Of a stretch of DNA of 52,170 bases, positions 7,494-15,011 are shown piece by piece. Position numbers and translations under genes: made by a program. The first letter of the stretch is position 1, and every line of letters begins with the position of its first letter. The stretch is taken from NCBI RefSeq assembly GCF_051201035.1, contig NZ_JBPODR010000017.1, forward strand, positions 1 through 52,170, written 5' to 3'. The notes beneath the pieces were generated by a model, which was not told where the DNA came from, did not search any database, and worked only from the letters and a program-made list of their open reading frames with translations. This DNA is from Thermoanaerobacterium thermosulfurigenes. Lineage in GTDB: Bacteria > Bacillota > Thermoanaerobacteria > Thermoanaerobacterales > Thermoanaerobacteraceae.

Positions 7494-9554
7494 TCAGTTG
7501 ACATTGACACCTTTAAGATCATAAAGTTCTCCAAAGTCTCTGCCTCCAAATCCTCCAAAACCATTGCCACTTTGAGTAGAATTTGTGCTGCTCCACTGGC
7601 TTGTCGGCACCAATTTTCCATTTTCTCTTACCCAGTTCATTATCTCACTGTTAGAGCCTCTGTCCATGCCACCTGTCATCACATACCTTACTTCGCCTTT
7701 TTTCACAAGCTCTTTAAACTGACTTAGGGTTAAAATATTGTCAGATCCTGAAAAGCCGCCTAATGCCATCACAGGTTCACCTGTCTTTATGATTATGCTA
7801 TCAGCGCTTTGTGATGATGATACGACTAAAAGATACTTTGCGCTGCCTTTGTTTTTCTCAAGGAAGCTTATAAGCTTAGAATCTGCACTGCTATTTATAT
7901 CTCCGCCTCCGAAAACAAATCTATTTCTACCTGTCGCAAGCTCTAATCCTGCTGATGGCATGGTACCGTTCATAGGATAAAATAGCGTCGTAGCTGACCA
8001 GATAGTAGGCGCTATCAAAAGCCCTATTACACCTACTGTAAGCATCGCCTTTTTAACTTTAAATCCGCCATTCTTAGCAAAAGTCATCAATGACAAAACT
8101 ACTGCCGATCCGATAGAAAGCACTGCAACAGACAACACGATGTACTTTGTAATGTTAGATGTATTGTAGTGGTAGTACAAAATGAGAAGTTCGACTAAGC
8201 CGTCAGCCACAAATGATAAAGGCAAAAGCCACGACTTTGTACCACCTTCTTTATACATCTCCCACATTGAAACGATGCCTATGCCTGTAAGTGCCGCTAT
8301 AGGAGGTGCCATCATCGTCAAATAGTACGGATGGAACATGCCTGTTGTAAAGCTAAAGTATATAAACACAGGCACAAGCCATGAAATCCACAATATCAGA
8401 GAAAGCTTCCTACCATCATCAAATGGCCTTTTAAGCCTTTTTCTTAAAAGTTCTGCTAAAAATCCAAAGATCGCCATAGGGAAAAGCCATATTATCTGAT
8501 CAGACAAGCTGTTGTTTGAAAAAAGCCTCAATATGCTGGCTTTTTCATCTCCGCCGAACATACCGCCCATTCCGCCTCTATTGCCATTTGGCCTTCCAAA
8601 ATTGCCGCCTGCGAAATTTGGATTTGCACCATTTTGCCCATTAAACCTTGGAAAATTGCCTTGGTTAACCTGAGCATTGAAATTGCCAAAGTTTCTCCTA
8701 AATTCTCCACCATTGAAATTTCCTATGCGACCGCCGCCAAATCCACCGCCAAAACCTGTGTTTCTGCCAAGCCCAAGCCTCTCAAGCCCATTGTGACCTA
8801 TAATAAGCTCTAATTCTGAATTGTCTGTGCTGCTACCTACATAAGGTCTCATGCTTTGAGGAGTCATGTCAACAATGATTGCCCACGAAAGGGATACAAT
8901 AAGTAACACAACAGTAGCTAATGACAAATAGACGATCCTTTTCTTAAAACTTATCTTTGATGCTAAGATGTACGTTATATACACTGCTGGAATTATCATG
9001 TATGCCTCCAGCATCTTTACATTAAAGCCAACGCCTACTAAAAATAAGCTTAACAGCAAATACTTAAGTTTGCCTGTGTCTAAGGCTTTCATAAAAGCTA
9101 AAACTGCAAACAAAAGGGTCATAAGGAGCATATTGTCTATTGTATTGTTTCTGCTATCTGCCACAAATACAGGTGTAACCGCCAAAACCAATGCTGATAT
9201 AAGCCCCGCTGTCTTGCCAAAATACCTTTTAACGAGGACGTATATTAAGGCTACTGATATGACACCTGCTATGGCCTGCGGCAGCAATATGCTTATGCCG
9301 CTAAATCCAAATATTTTAGCAAAAATAGTCTGTATCCAAAAACCCAGCGGCGGCTTGTCTATCGTGACAAATCCAGCCGGATCGTAAGATACAAAGAAGA
9401 AATTCTTAAAGCTCATGCTCATGCTTTTTACGCCTGCTGCATAATACTGGTTTGCATATCCTTCAATACTTAAATTAGTAAAATTCAATATTGCTGATAA
9501 TAGTAAGATTAAATATAATCCGATATTGTCTTTGTTAAACTTCCATCTTTTCAT
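7494..9554 (-). CDS. GT39-family membrane glycosyltransferase with Gly/Asn-rich loop
   Basis: A 686-residue GT-C enzyme with about a dozen membrane helices, related to the ArnT/PMT-like group that includes Bacillus YkcB. The first loop has the acidic and DKPP motifs (DPAGFVTIDKPPLGFW) typical of the family. Residues about 255-345 are low complexity, rich in Gly, Asn, Phe and Arg, and the C-terminus has a second FGGFGG tract. The start at 9554 was chosen because GGAGG lies 6 nt upstream; longer in-frame starts run into the palindromic element upstream. It is the first gene of a run including GT2 and gtrA. Substrate unknown. Confidence 0.82.
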   Translation of the reverse strand: MKRWKFNKDNIGLYLILLLSAILNFTNLSIEGYANQYYAAGVKSMSMSFKNFFFVSYDPAGFVTIDKPPLGFWIQTIFAKIFGFSGISILLPQAIAGVISVALIYVLVKRYFGKTAGLISALVLAVTPVFVADSRNNTIDNMLLMTLLFAVLAFMKALDTGKLKYLLLSLFLVGVGFNVKMLEAYMIIPAVYITYILASKISFKKRIVYLSLATVVLLIVSLSWAIIVDMTPQSMRPYVGSSTDNSELELIIGHNGLERLGLGRNTGFGGGFGGGRIGNFNGGEFRRNFGNFNAQVNQGNFPRFNGQNGANPNFAGGNFGRPNGNRGGMGGMFGGDEKASILRLFSNNSLSDQIIWLFPMAIFGFLAELLRKRLKRPFDDGRKLSLILWISWLVPVFIYFSFTTGMFHPYYLTMMAPPIAALTGIGIVSMWEMYKEGGTKSWLLPLSFVADGLVELLILYYHYNTSNITKYIVLSVAVLSIGSAVVLSLMTFAKNGGFKVKKAMLTVGVIGLLIAPTIWSATTLFYPMNGTMPSAGLELATGRNRFVFGGGDINSSADSKLISFLEKNKGSAKYLLVVSSSQSADSIIIKTGEPVMALGGFSGSDNILTLSQFKELVKKGEVRYVMTGGMDRGSNSEIMNWVRENGKLVPTSQWSSTNSTQSGNGFGGFGGRDFGELYDLKGVNVN

Positions 9555-9590
9555 AGTCATCCTCCAATCTATTTTTTGCTGTAAGATTAT

Positions 9591-9774
9591 TGTAATAATT
9601 TTGTCGCTCATATAAGCTTCGTGTTCTATGTATCTTCGATTCACTTCCCTCGTTTTGCTAACGCCGTCTATGCGTTGTGACGGCTTTCGCTAACGCTCAT
9701 ACGCAAAACTTCGCTACGTTCATCGGATACATTAACGAACACTACGCAATATATTCGCTCATAAAATTATTACA
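9591..9774. repeat. Long imperfect palindromic element, 184 bp
   Basis: The ends are inverted copies of TGTAATAATTTT (9591-9602 and 9763-9774). Moving inward, the arms match discontinuously, and the centre forms a GCCGTC/GACGGC hairpin (9663-9668, 9679-9684) with a 10-nt loop. GTTTTGC and GCAAAAC also pair. It lies between the candidate promoter near 9830 and the GT39 start at 9554, so it would be in the mRNA leader. It could be a non-autonomous mobile element (MITE-like) or a leader RNA structure. No gene is seen between 9555 and 9856. Confidence 0.6.
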
Positions 9775-9828
9775 AATTAAGTACTTGCTTGAATTCTATC
9801 GTTCATACAAGCTTATTCCATATATCTC

Positions 9829-9883
9829 AATATAACCTCAGAATGTCTTATAAGTTTCAAATAGTTGTGTGAATTTCGTGTGA
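9829..9883 (-). promoter_or_regulatory. Candidate response-regulator site and promoter for GT39 gene
   Basis: The plus strand shows TGTGTGA (9866-9872), ATTT, CGTGTGA (9877-9883): a direct repeat with 11-bp period. On the minus strand a TATATT hexamer (9829-9834) follows after exactly 31 nt. The same repeat and spacing occur before the genes at 9857-11464 and 14109-14795. The repeat lies in the last codons of the upstream gene. The role as a two-component target is inferred. Confidence 0.6.
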
Positions 9884-11464
9884 TTCTAAATCTAAATCAA
9901 AAGTACATACCCTATTTAATACAGCCACATCGTAAGATACTTTTACAAGGTAAATCGCCATCACAACATTTGCCAATGAAACCATCATAGGTATAAAACC
10001 AAAAGAATTCCTTAAACTTCCAAACAAAACATAGTACATATTTAAAAAGCTTGTTATGCTGAAACCAGCAAAAAGCCCAAATAGCCTCATGTCTTTTACA
10101 TACAAAAATGCTATTATCGCCAATGTTACAGCAGGGAAAAGGTACCTCTCATGCATCCCTGTAGAAAATGTAAATACACCTGCAATCTGAATTAAAGCTG
10201 CTAAAAATGACAATTTGCTGTTTTTCCCTTTAATGTATATAAACCATGAAAATGCAGTCGTTAGAACTATGAATAAAAATCCCCATGTGCTGTAGCTAAA
10301 TACAAACAATTTTGTACCAGAATTGACATAGTTTGCTCCCAGCAATCCATAGAAATTAAAGCCATTTACAGATGCGTATGGATACTCTGAAATGGTCTTT
10401 TCATACAGCTTAAATATCCACAAAGGATCTTGGCCTATGGCAAACGGCACTAATACTATAACTGCCGTAACCAATGACGCCACAAAAGCCTTTAAGAATT
10501 TTTTCAGACTTCTTTCATTTACAATCTCAAAAAACAGGACTGGCGCAAATATGATTCCCTGTGGCTTCATAAGCACTGCCGCGGTGAAAAACACTGACGA
10601 AAGTCCCAGCTTTTTCTCTGACAAAAAGTACACCGCTATTATTACAAGCATCGTGAAAAATGAGTCTACCTGTCCCCAAGCAGATGAATTTATGAATACG
10701 GCCGGATTGAAGATGTACAAAGTCGATATGAATGTACTTATGCTTTTTGCAAAATGCTTATTTGCTATTTTGTATATGATGTAAGATGATACAATATCAG
10801 CTAAAATCGATGGAAGCTTTAAAATCACATTGTAGTAATGTAATAGATTTCCGATTGATGCTATCTTGCCTATGAAATAAAGCACGTAGATGTAAAGCGG
10901 TGGATAATCACAGCTTGGAGTATTTTTATAGAAGTTTAAGATGTCCTGCGATGCAGACTGTGCCCAGCTTCTAAAAAGCCCTATATCTCCTGAAAAACCT
11001 TCAATAGTTGCAGCTATGTAAAGACGCATGAAAAATCCTATCAAAAATAGTAAAGCTATGATAAATGCATCACTTTGGAAGTCAAGCTTAAACTTTTTAT
11101 TCTTCAAAGCATAATAGCTTAAAACAAACAGTAAAAACACTACCGTCGCGTATGCCATTATATACACGCCGTGCTTTGATGATGTCCCCCTAAATCCTCT
11201 AAAATCTGCTCTGCTGCGGGGCATTTGCCATTGTGATTGGCCATTTTGTCCATTCCCTTGAGAAAAGTTGCCTCTTTGCCAGACGCCTTGATTTGTGCTT
11301 CCACTTCCCCAACTTCTATTTGTGCTGCCCTGTGTGAAACTGTGCTGAAAATTCCCTCTAAACCCTTCTGTGCTTCCACTGTAATGGTAAAGAGAGTATA
11401 CGCTTAGAATTACAGACAAAGCCAAGACAAATGCCAAGCTGTACTTTAGCACCTTTTTACCCAT
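9857..11464 (-). CDS. GT-C membrane glycosyltransferase with Gln/Asn/Arg-rich N-terminal segment
   Basis: A 535-residue polytopic membrane protein. A first helix (KYSLAFVLALSVILSVYSL) is followed by an extracytoplasmic segment of about 70 residues (roughly 30-100) rich in Gly, Ser, Asn, Gln, Arg and Phe, and then by about ten more helices. A loop SGDIGLFRSWAQ and later DYPPLYIY resemble GT-C enzymes of the GT87/mannosyltransferase type. AAGGAG lies 8-9 nt before the ATG at 11464; the longer in-frame start at 11566 would run through the terminator and operator. It is separated from the next GT39 gene by about 300 bp with its own promoter. Donor and acceptor are unknown. Confidence 0.75.
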   Translation of the reverse strand: MGKKVLKYSLAFVLALSVILSVYSLYHYSGSTEGFRGNFQHSFTQGSTNRSWGSGSTNQGVWQRGNFSQGNGQNGQSQWQMPRSRADFRGFRGTSSKHGVYIMAYATVVFLLFVLSYYALKNKKFKLDFQSDAFIIALLFLIGFFMRLYIAATIEGFSGDIGLFRSWAQSASQDILNFYKNTPSCDYPPLYIYVLYFIGKIASIGNLLHYYNVILKLPSILADIVSSYIIYKIANKHFAKSISTFISTLYIFNPAVFINSSAWGQVDSFFTMLVIIAVYFLSEKKLGLSSVFFTAAVLMKPQGIIFAPVLFFEIVNERSLKKFLKAFVASLVTAVIVLVPFAIGQDPLWIFKLYEKTISEYPYASVNGFNFYGLLGANYVNSGTKLFVFSYSTWGFLFIVLTTAFSWFIYIKGKNSKLSFLAALIQIAGVFTFSTGMHERYLFPAVTLAIIAFLYVKDMRLFGLFAGFSITSFLNMYYVLFGSLRNSFGFIPMMVSLANVVMAIYLVKVSYDVAVLNRVCTFDLDLESHEIHTTI

Positions 11465-11500
11465 CGCCTTATCTCCTTTTCTTTTAATCTGCCTATAGAA

Positions 11501-11555
11501 ATTATAAGACTTAAATGTTGCAAAAAAATTAAAAAAATGTGTGATTTCTGTGTGA
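11501..11555 (-). promoter_or_regulatory. Candidate response-regulator site and promoter for GT-C gene
   Basis: The plus strand shows TGTGTGA (11538-11544), TTTC, TGTGTGA (11549-11555). On the minus strand a perfect TATAAT (11501-11506) follows after exactly 31 nt, and the gene starts about 35 nt further on. This is the cleanest of the three copies of this motif in the window. Assignment to the neighbouring two-component system is inferred. Confidence 0.65.
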
Positions 11556-11591
11556 AAAAAAAGCAACCAGCATACGCTGATTGCCTTTTTT
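11555..11591 (-). terminator. Intrinsic terminator after MNT gene
   Basis: A 9-bp stem (11563-11571 with 11576-11584, one G-U pair) with a 4-nt loop is flanked by an A-run and a T-run, so it can act in both directions. On the minus strand it ends transcription from the nucleotidyltransferase gene before the GT-C promoter. Confidence 0.75.
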
Positions 11592-11623
11592 CAATGAAAT
11601 ATAAATCATAATTTCAACAAGCA

Positions 11624-11686
11624 TCAATTAACTTTTTTCTTGACGTATTCGTACATGGCTTCAATAAAATCGACAGCATTATGAAG
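11624..11686 (-). pseudogene. HEPN-domain C-terminal remnant
   Basis: Directly after the stop of the nucleotidyltransferase gene, the same frame stays open for 20 codons (LHNAVDFIEAMYEYVKKKVN, then stop). This resembles the last helix of HEPN proteins that normally partner MNT genes. There is no start codon and no room for the rest of the domain, so the partner gene was probably lost by an internal deletion that left its tail. The match is by pattern only and is short. Confidence 0.45.
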
Positions 11687-12010
11687 TCATCCATAAGCTC
11701 TTATGCCTTCTTTCTGAACATTTTTGTAAAATGGAAGCATCTTCACATACTTATTATAATTCTGAACACTTTGAACATATATGGAAACGACAATATTGTA
11801 CTTTAATGATAAATCAACCATAATATCCGTTATTTTATCATCATGCTTTTTAAGATCATCTTCTTTTTCATCAACTAACACCATAATATCTACATCAGAA
11901 TCGTACGTAAAATCTCCACGAGCATAAGAACCGTACAAAATAATTTCATTGAGTTTCTGATAAAATAAATCTCTCATTCTTTTCTCAATATCAGCAAACA
12001 TTTGTTTCAT
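11687..12010 (-). CDS. MNT-type nucleotidyltransferase (solitary MntA-like antitoxin)
   Basis: A 107-residue minimal nucleotidyltransferase. The motif LYGSYARGDFTYDSDVDIMV carries the Gly-Ser and paired Asp metal ligands. Members act as antitoxins by adding AMP to a HEPN RNase partner. Here no intact HEPN gene follows; only a 20-codon remnant is seen. No strong ribosome binding site is visible before the ATG. It lies 45 nt downstream of a Uma2 gene. Whether it is still functional is unclear. Confidence 0.8.
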   Translation of the reverse strand: MKQMFADIEKRMRDLFYQKLNEIILYGSYARGDFTYDSDVDIMVLVDEKEDDLKKHDDKITDIMVDLSLKYNIVVSIYVQSVQNYNKYVKMLPFYKNVQKEGIRAYG

Positions 12011-12055
12011 TTTTTATCATTATATATATTCTCCACAAAAATCACACCTTGCCAT

Positions 12056-12637
12056 TTAATTTTGAAAGATATCCTTCAATTCAATTTCAAATGATTCAAA
12101 AATCCTAAACTTTATATTGTCTTCTTCTGAATACACTTCAGGTCTTTTGTATTTGCCATCTTCACCTAAATAGTAAGACAATACAGTTTTTTCATCAGGA
12201 AATACGATCCAATACTCTTTTACCCCTGCTTTCTCGTACAAATAGAATTTTTCCTTTAAGTCTCTCTTTAATGTTGAAGGAGAAACTACCTCTATAATCA
12301 TATCTGGACTTCCTTTACAGCCTTTATCATCCAGCTTACTTGGATCACACACTATCACTATGTCAGGCTGAACTACATTTGTCACATCATCATCGCTAAC
12401 ATTTTCAGCAAACAATCTTACATCAAATGGAGCGCTGTAAACTTCACAAGCCTTTCCTTTTAGATAATTATGGATAGAGGCAAATAATTCTCCTACAACT
12501 TTCTGATGCTTCCGCGTCGGTGATGGACTCATATTATACGGAACTCCTTCTATAAGCTCCCATCTCTCATCATTAGTCCAGCTCAAATAATCTTTATATG
12601 TGTATTTTATATGTTCATCTTTATCTGCAACTGCCAT
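12056..12637 (-). CDS. Uma2-family (DUF820) putative endonuclease
   Basis: A 193-residue protein of the Uma2 family, which has a PD-(D/E)XK nuclease-like fold. Family features are the N-terminal RWELIEGVPYNMSPSPTRKHQ, a central QPDIVIV, and DMIIEVVSPST where the acidic residues would bind metal; KEYWIV follows. A good site (GAGGTGAAATAAT) precedes the ATG. The cellular role of these proteins is poorly known; many occur in several copies per genome in thermophiles and cyanobacteria. It sits between a two-component system and an MNT gene with no evident functional link. Confidence 0.82.
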   Translation of the reverse strand: MAVADKDEHIKYTYKDYLSWTNDERWELIEGVPYNMSPSPTRKHQKVVGELFASIHNYLKGKACEVYSAPFDVRLFAENVSDDDVTNVVQPDIVIVCDPSKLDDKGCKGSPDMIIEVVSPSTLKRDLKEKFYLYEKAGVKEYWIVFPDEKTVLSYYLGEDGKYKRPEVYSEEDNIKFRIFESFEIELKDIFQN

Positions 12638-12720
12638 ATTATTTCACCTCTTTTAATAACAAAACTATCCGAATATACTTTATAATAATTATACCACTAA
12701 TTGTAAATTTAAAACTATTC

Positions 12721-14112
12721 TTAATCATGACTATAGTTTAAAGGATATTTTATTATGAAGCTTACGCCTTTGTCTCTATTTATAGCTTTTATCTCACCTT
12801 TATAAAAGTCTATGATTTTTTTCGATATGGCAAGTCCTAAACCGAAATTTCCCGTCTTATCCTTGTACATCCTATCAAATATATGTTTCATGTGCTTTTC
12901 ATCTATCTTTGGTCCGTTATTATATATGTCAAGATATGCATACTGGCCATCTTTTTTTAGTGTCACTTTTATCACTTCATTGGCATACCTTAGGGCATTG
13001 TCAAGGATGTTTTCTATGCTGACTTCTATCTTGTCCCTGTCGCCCTTTATTATCACCTCATCTAAGCTTAAGTCCCATTCAATACTGCTTTTTATGATTT
13101 CAAACCTGCTTATTATGTTGCTCACAAGATCTTTTAAATTTATATAGTCAGTTTTGGTGTCGTTCTCCAGTACATAATCAAGGGTGTTCAAATAAAGCAT
13201 CTGGTTTATTTTCTTTTGAAGCCTTATGGCTTCGTCCTTTATTATGCCGGCAGTCTTTTCCAATGAATCGATGTACACACCGTCTATTATGGCATCTGCA
13301 TGGCTCATTATCACCATGACAGGTGTCTTTAGATCGTGTGATATGCTTTGCAAAAACATTTTTTCCTCTTCGTCAGCCCTTTTTAGCTCTTTCTGCATGA
13401 TATTCATGGAATTTGCCAGCATACCTATCTCATCTTCTCTGTCTAAATTTATAGGTTCTTTCCAGTCTTTATGAGCTATCCTCATTGTGTACTCTTCTAA
13501 TTTTTTTAGGGGCTTTGAGATGTATCCTGCGATGATTATAGACGTAAAAAATCCAATGATGATGAATATTATTCCTACAGCAATGACCAGATAAAGAATA
13601 GTATTGTCAACAATATTGGGCACGTACGATACAAGATAAGCTTTGTTAGATGAATCGTAATTTACAGTGCTTATTATGAAGAAGTACTCCATATTGTCAT
13701 AAACTTCTCTATAAAGCTTTTCATTCATGTTTCCGCCTTTTATAAAGCTGGACATCCAAAGCTTAACGCCAAGTGAATCAAAGGATGGAGTATGAATGTC
13801 TGGTGGAGGTTCTCTATGGTTTATATCTATGATTAAAGGTCTATTGGCTGTATCGAAATCAACAATGAAATTGTCTCCGCCTCTTAGATTTCTTAATCTG
13901 GAAAAATTGTTGTAGTTGCCACTGAAATTATTATTATTTTTAAGAAGCATCTCATGGGAAACTTTTAAATCCTGTATCTTGTTGTTTTCTTCTACTCTCC
14001 TGTATGCAAAGATATAAAGCATCGACAGGCTGCACACTATGATAAGTATGACAGCGGTAAATGTCATCCATATTCGCATTGCCAGCGAACGAAATCTAAA
14101 TATCTTCTTCAT
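12721..14112 (-). CDS. Sensor histidine kinase
   Basis: A 463-residue membrane kinase. TM1 is at about residues 13-35, an extracytoplasmic sensor of about 130 residues follows, then TM2 (about 165-195) and a HAMP domain. The H-box FLQSISHDLKTP carries the phospho-accepting His, DNALRY is the N-box and GLGLAISKKI the G-box. The extracytoplasmic part is rich in Asn and Arg and has no recognised ligand fold. It overlaps the regulator gene by 4 nt (ATGA), so the two are co-translated. Its signal is probably envelope related, judging from the glycosylation genes that share its regulator's putative site. Confidence 0.92.
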   Translation of the reverse strand: MKKIFRFRSLAMRIWMTFTAVILIIVCSLSMLYIFAYRRVEENNKIQDLKVSHEMLLKNNNNFSGNYNNFSRLRNLRGGDNFIVDFDTANRPLIIDINHREPPPDIHTPSFDSLGVKLWMSSFIKGGNMNEKLYREVYDNMEYFFIISTVNYDSSNKAYLVSYVPNIVDNTILYLVIAVGIIFIIIGFFTSIIIAGYISKPLKKLEEYTMRIAHKDWKEPINLDREDEIGMLANSMNIMQKELKRADEEEKMFLQSISHDLKTPVMVIMSHADAIIDGVYIDSLEKTAGIIKDEAIRLQKKINQMLYLNTLDYVLENDTKTDYINLKDLVSNIISRFEIIKSSIEWDLSLDEVIIKGDRDKIEVSIENILDNALRYANEVIKVTLKKDGQYAYLDIYNNGPKIDEKHMKHIFDRMYKDKTGNFGLGLAISKKIIDFYKGEIKAINRDKGVSFIIKYPLNYSHD

Positions 14113-14795
14113 GATTTACACACCAATTTATAGCCGTATCCGTATACGGTCTCTATATTCAATCTATCCACTTTCTTCCTAAGCCTTCTTATGGTGTCGT
14201 CAACAACCCTGTCTGAGCCAAAGTAGTCCTCTCCCCAGACATTATTCAATATCTGATCTCTTGACACGACAATATTTTTATTTTTCACAAGGTAGCAAAA
14301 AAGCTCATACTCCTTATTTGTAAGCTGTATCTCATCTTCGCCTAAAAAAACAGTCCTTTGCTTGTCACTCAATGTATAATCGCCTACTTGTATAATGTCA
14401 TCGCTGCTATCTTCCTCTTTCCCGTATATCCTCTCCATAAGCTTATTTGTCCTAATGACAAGCTCACGCGGCAAAAAAGGCTTAGAAAGATAATCGTCAC
14501 TACCAAGTTCTAAACCTACCACCCTGTCAAGCTCCTCATTTCTGGCAGACATGAAGATGACAGGTGTGAACTTGCTGTGCTCCTTTATGGCTTTTATAAG
14601 CTCATAGCCATCTACATCCGGAAGCATTATATCAAGTATCCATAGATCAGGCATATCTTTTATCCTCTCCATTGCAGTACTTCCATCAAAAAACGTAGTA
14701 ACACTATAGCCTTCTCTCTCAAGGTACTTCTGCAAAAGAAGGTTTAGGCTCTTCTCATCTTCTACCAGATATATCTTTCTGGACAATCTCATCAC
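14109..14795 (-). CDS. OmpR/PhoB-family response regulator
   Basis: A 228-residue regulator. The receiver domain has the acidic pair (LVEDEKS), the phospho-Asp in LWILDIMLPDVDGYE and the conserved Lys in DYLSKPF. The C-terminal winged helix (QLTNKEYELFCYLVKN, then DRVVDDTIRRLRKKV and YGYGYKL) is of PhoB type and should bind direct repeats with an 11-bp period. Such a repeat lies at 14875-14892 in its own promoter. The start is GTG at 14795 or ATG at 14792; no strong ribosome binding site decides between them. It forms an operon with the kinase. Confidence 0.93.
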   Translation of the reverse strand: MMRLSRKIYLVEDEKSLNLLLQKYLEREGYSVTTFFDGSTAMERIKDMPDLWILDIMLPDVDGYELIKAIKEHSKFTPVIFMSARNEELDRVVGLELGSDDYLSKPFLPRELVIRTNKLMERIYGKEEDSSDDIIQVGDYTLSDKQRTVFLGEDEIQLTNKEYELFCYLVKNKNIVVSRDQILNNVWGEDYFGSDRVVDDTIRRLRKKVDRLNIETVYGYGYKLVCKS

Positions 14796-14808
14796 CAGCT
14801 TTTACACT

Positions 14809-14830
14809 ATACTTACTTCATACTTACTTC
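14809..14830. repeat. Tandem 11-bp repeat in regulator leader
   Basis: ATACTTACTTC occurs twice back to back, 14-35 nt before the response regulator gene. It lies just downstream of the predicted transcription start. It may be a further operator with helical phasing or merely a leader duplication. Confidence 0.6.
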
Positions 14831-14837
14831 GTCTATT

Positions 14838-14892
14838 ATTTTATCATATAAAAATAACAAATGTTTAAAGAAATTGTGTGAAATGTGTGTGA
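14838..14892 (-). promoter_or_regulatory. Candidate autoregulated promoter of two-component operon
   Basis: The plus strand has TGTGTGA (14875-14881), AATG, TGTGTGA (14886-14892). On the minus strand TAAAAT preceded by TGA (14838-14843 plus upstream TGA) follows after exactly 31 nt. The same arrangement is found before two glycosyltransferase genes. Autoregulation is inferred. Confidence 0.6.
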
Positions 14893-14900
14893 AAATAAAA

Positions 14901-14939
14901 AAGCATGGCAATAATCTTTAAAGGAAGATCGCCATGCTT
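14901..14939 (-). terminator. Second terminator after S-layer gene
   Basis: A perfect 9-bp stem AAGCATGGC/GCCATGCTT with an inner partly paired loop is followed on the minus strand by a T-rich run. It backs up the stronger hairpin at 14971-14998. Confidence 0.6.
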
Positions 14940-14970
14940 CGGTATAAATATTTTAATTTTTTAAGCATAA

Positions 14971-14998
14971 AAAAGTCCTCCAAAGGAGGAGGACTTTT
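14971..14998 (-). terminator. Intrinsic terminator of S-layer gene
   Basis: A perfect 11-bp stem (AAAAGTCCTCC with its complement) and a 6-nt loop lie 14 nt beyond the stop codon. T-runs are present on both sides. Confidence 0.85.
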
Positions 14999-15011
14999 GG
15001 TTAGGCTTGTG

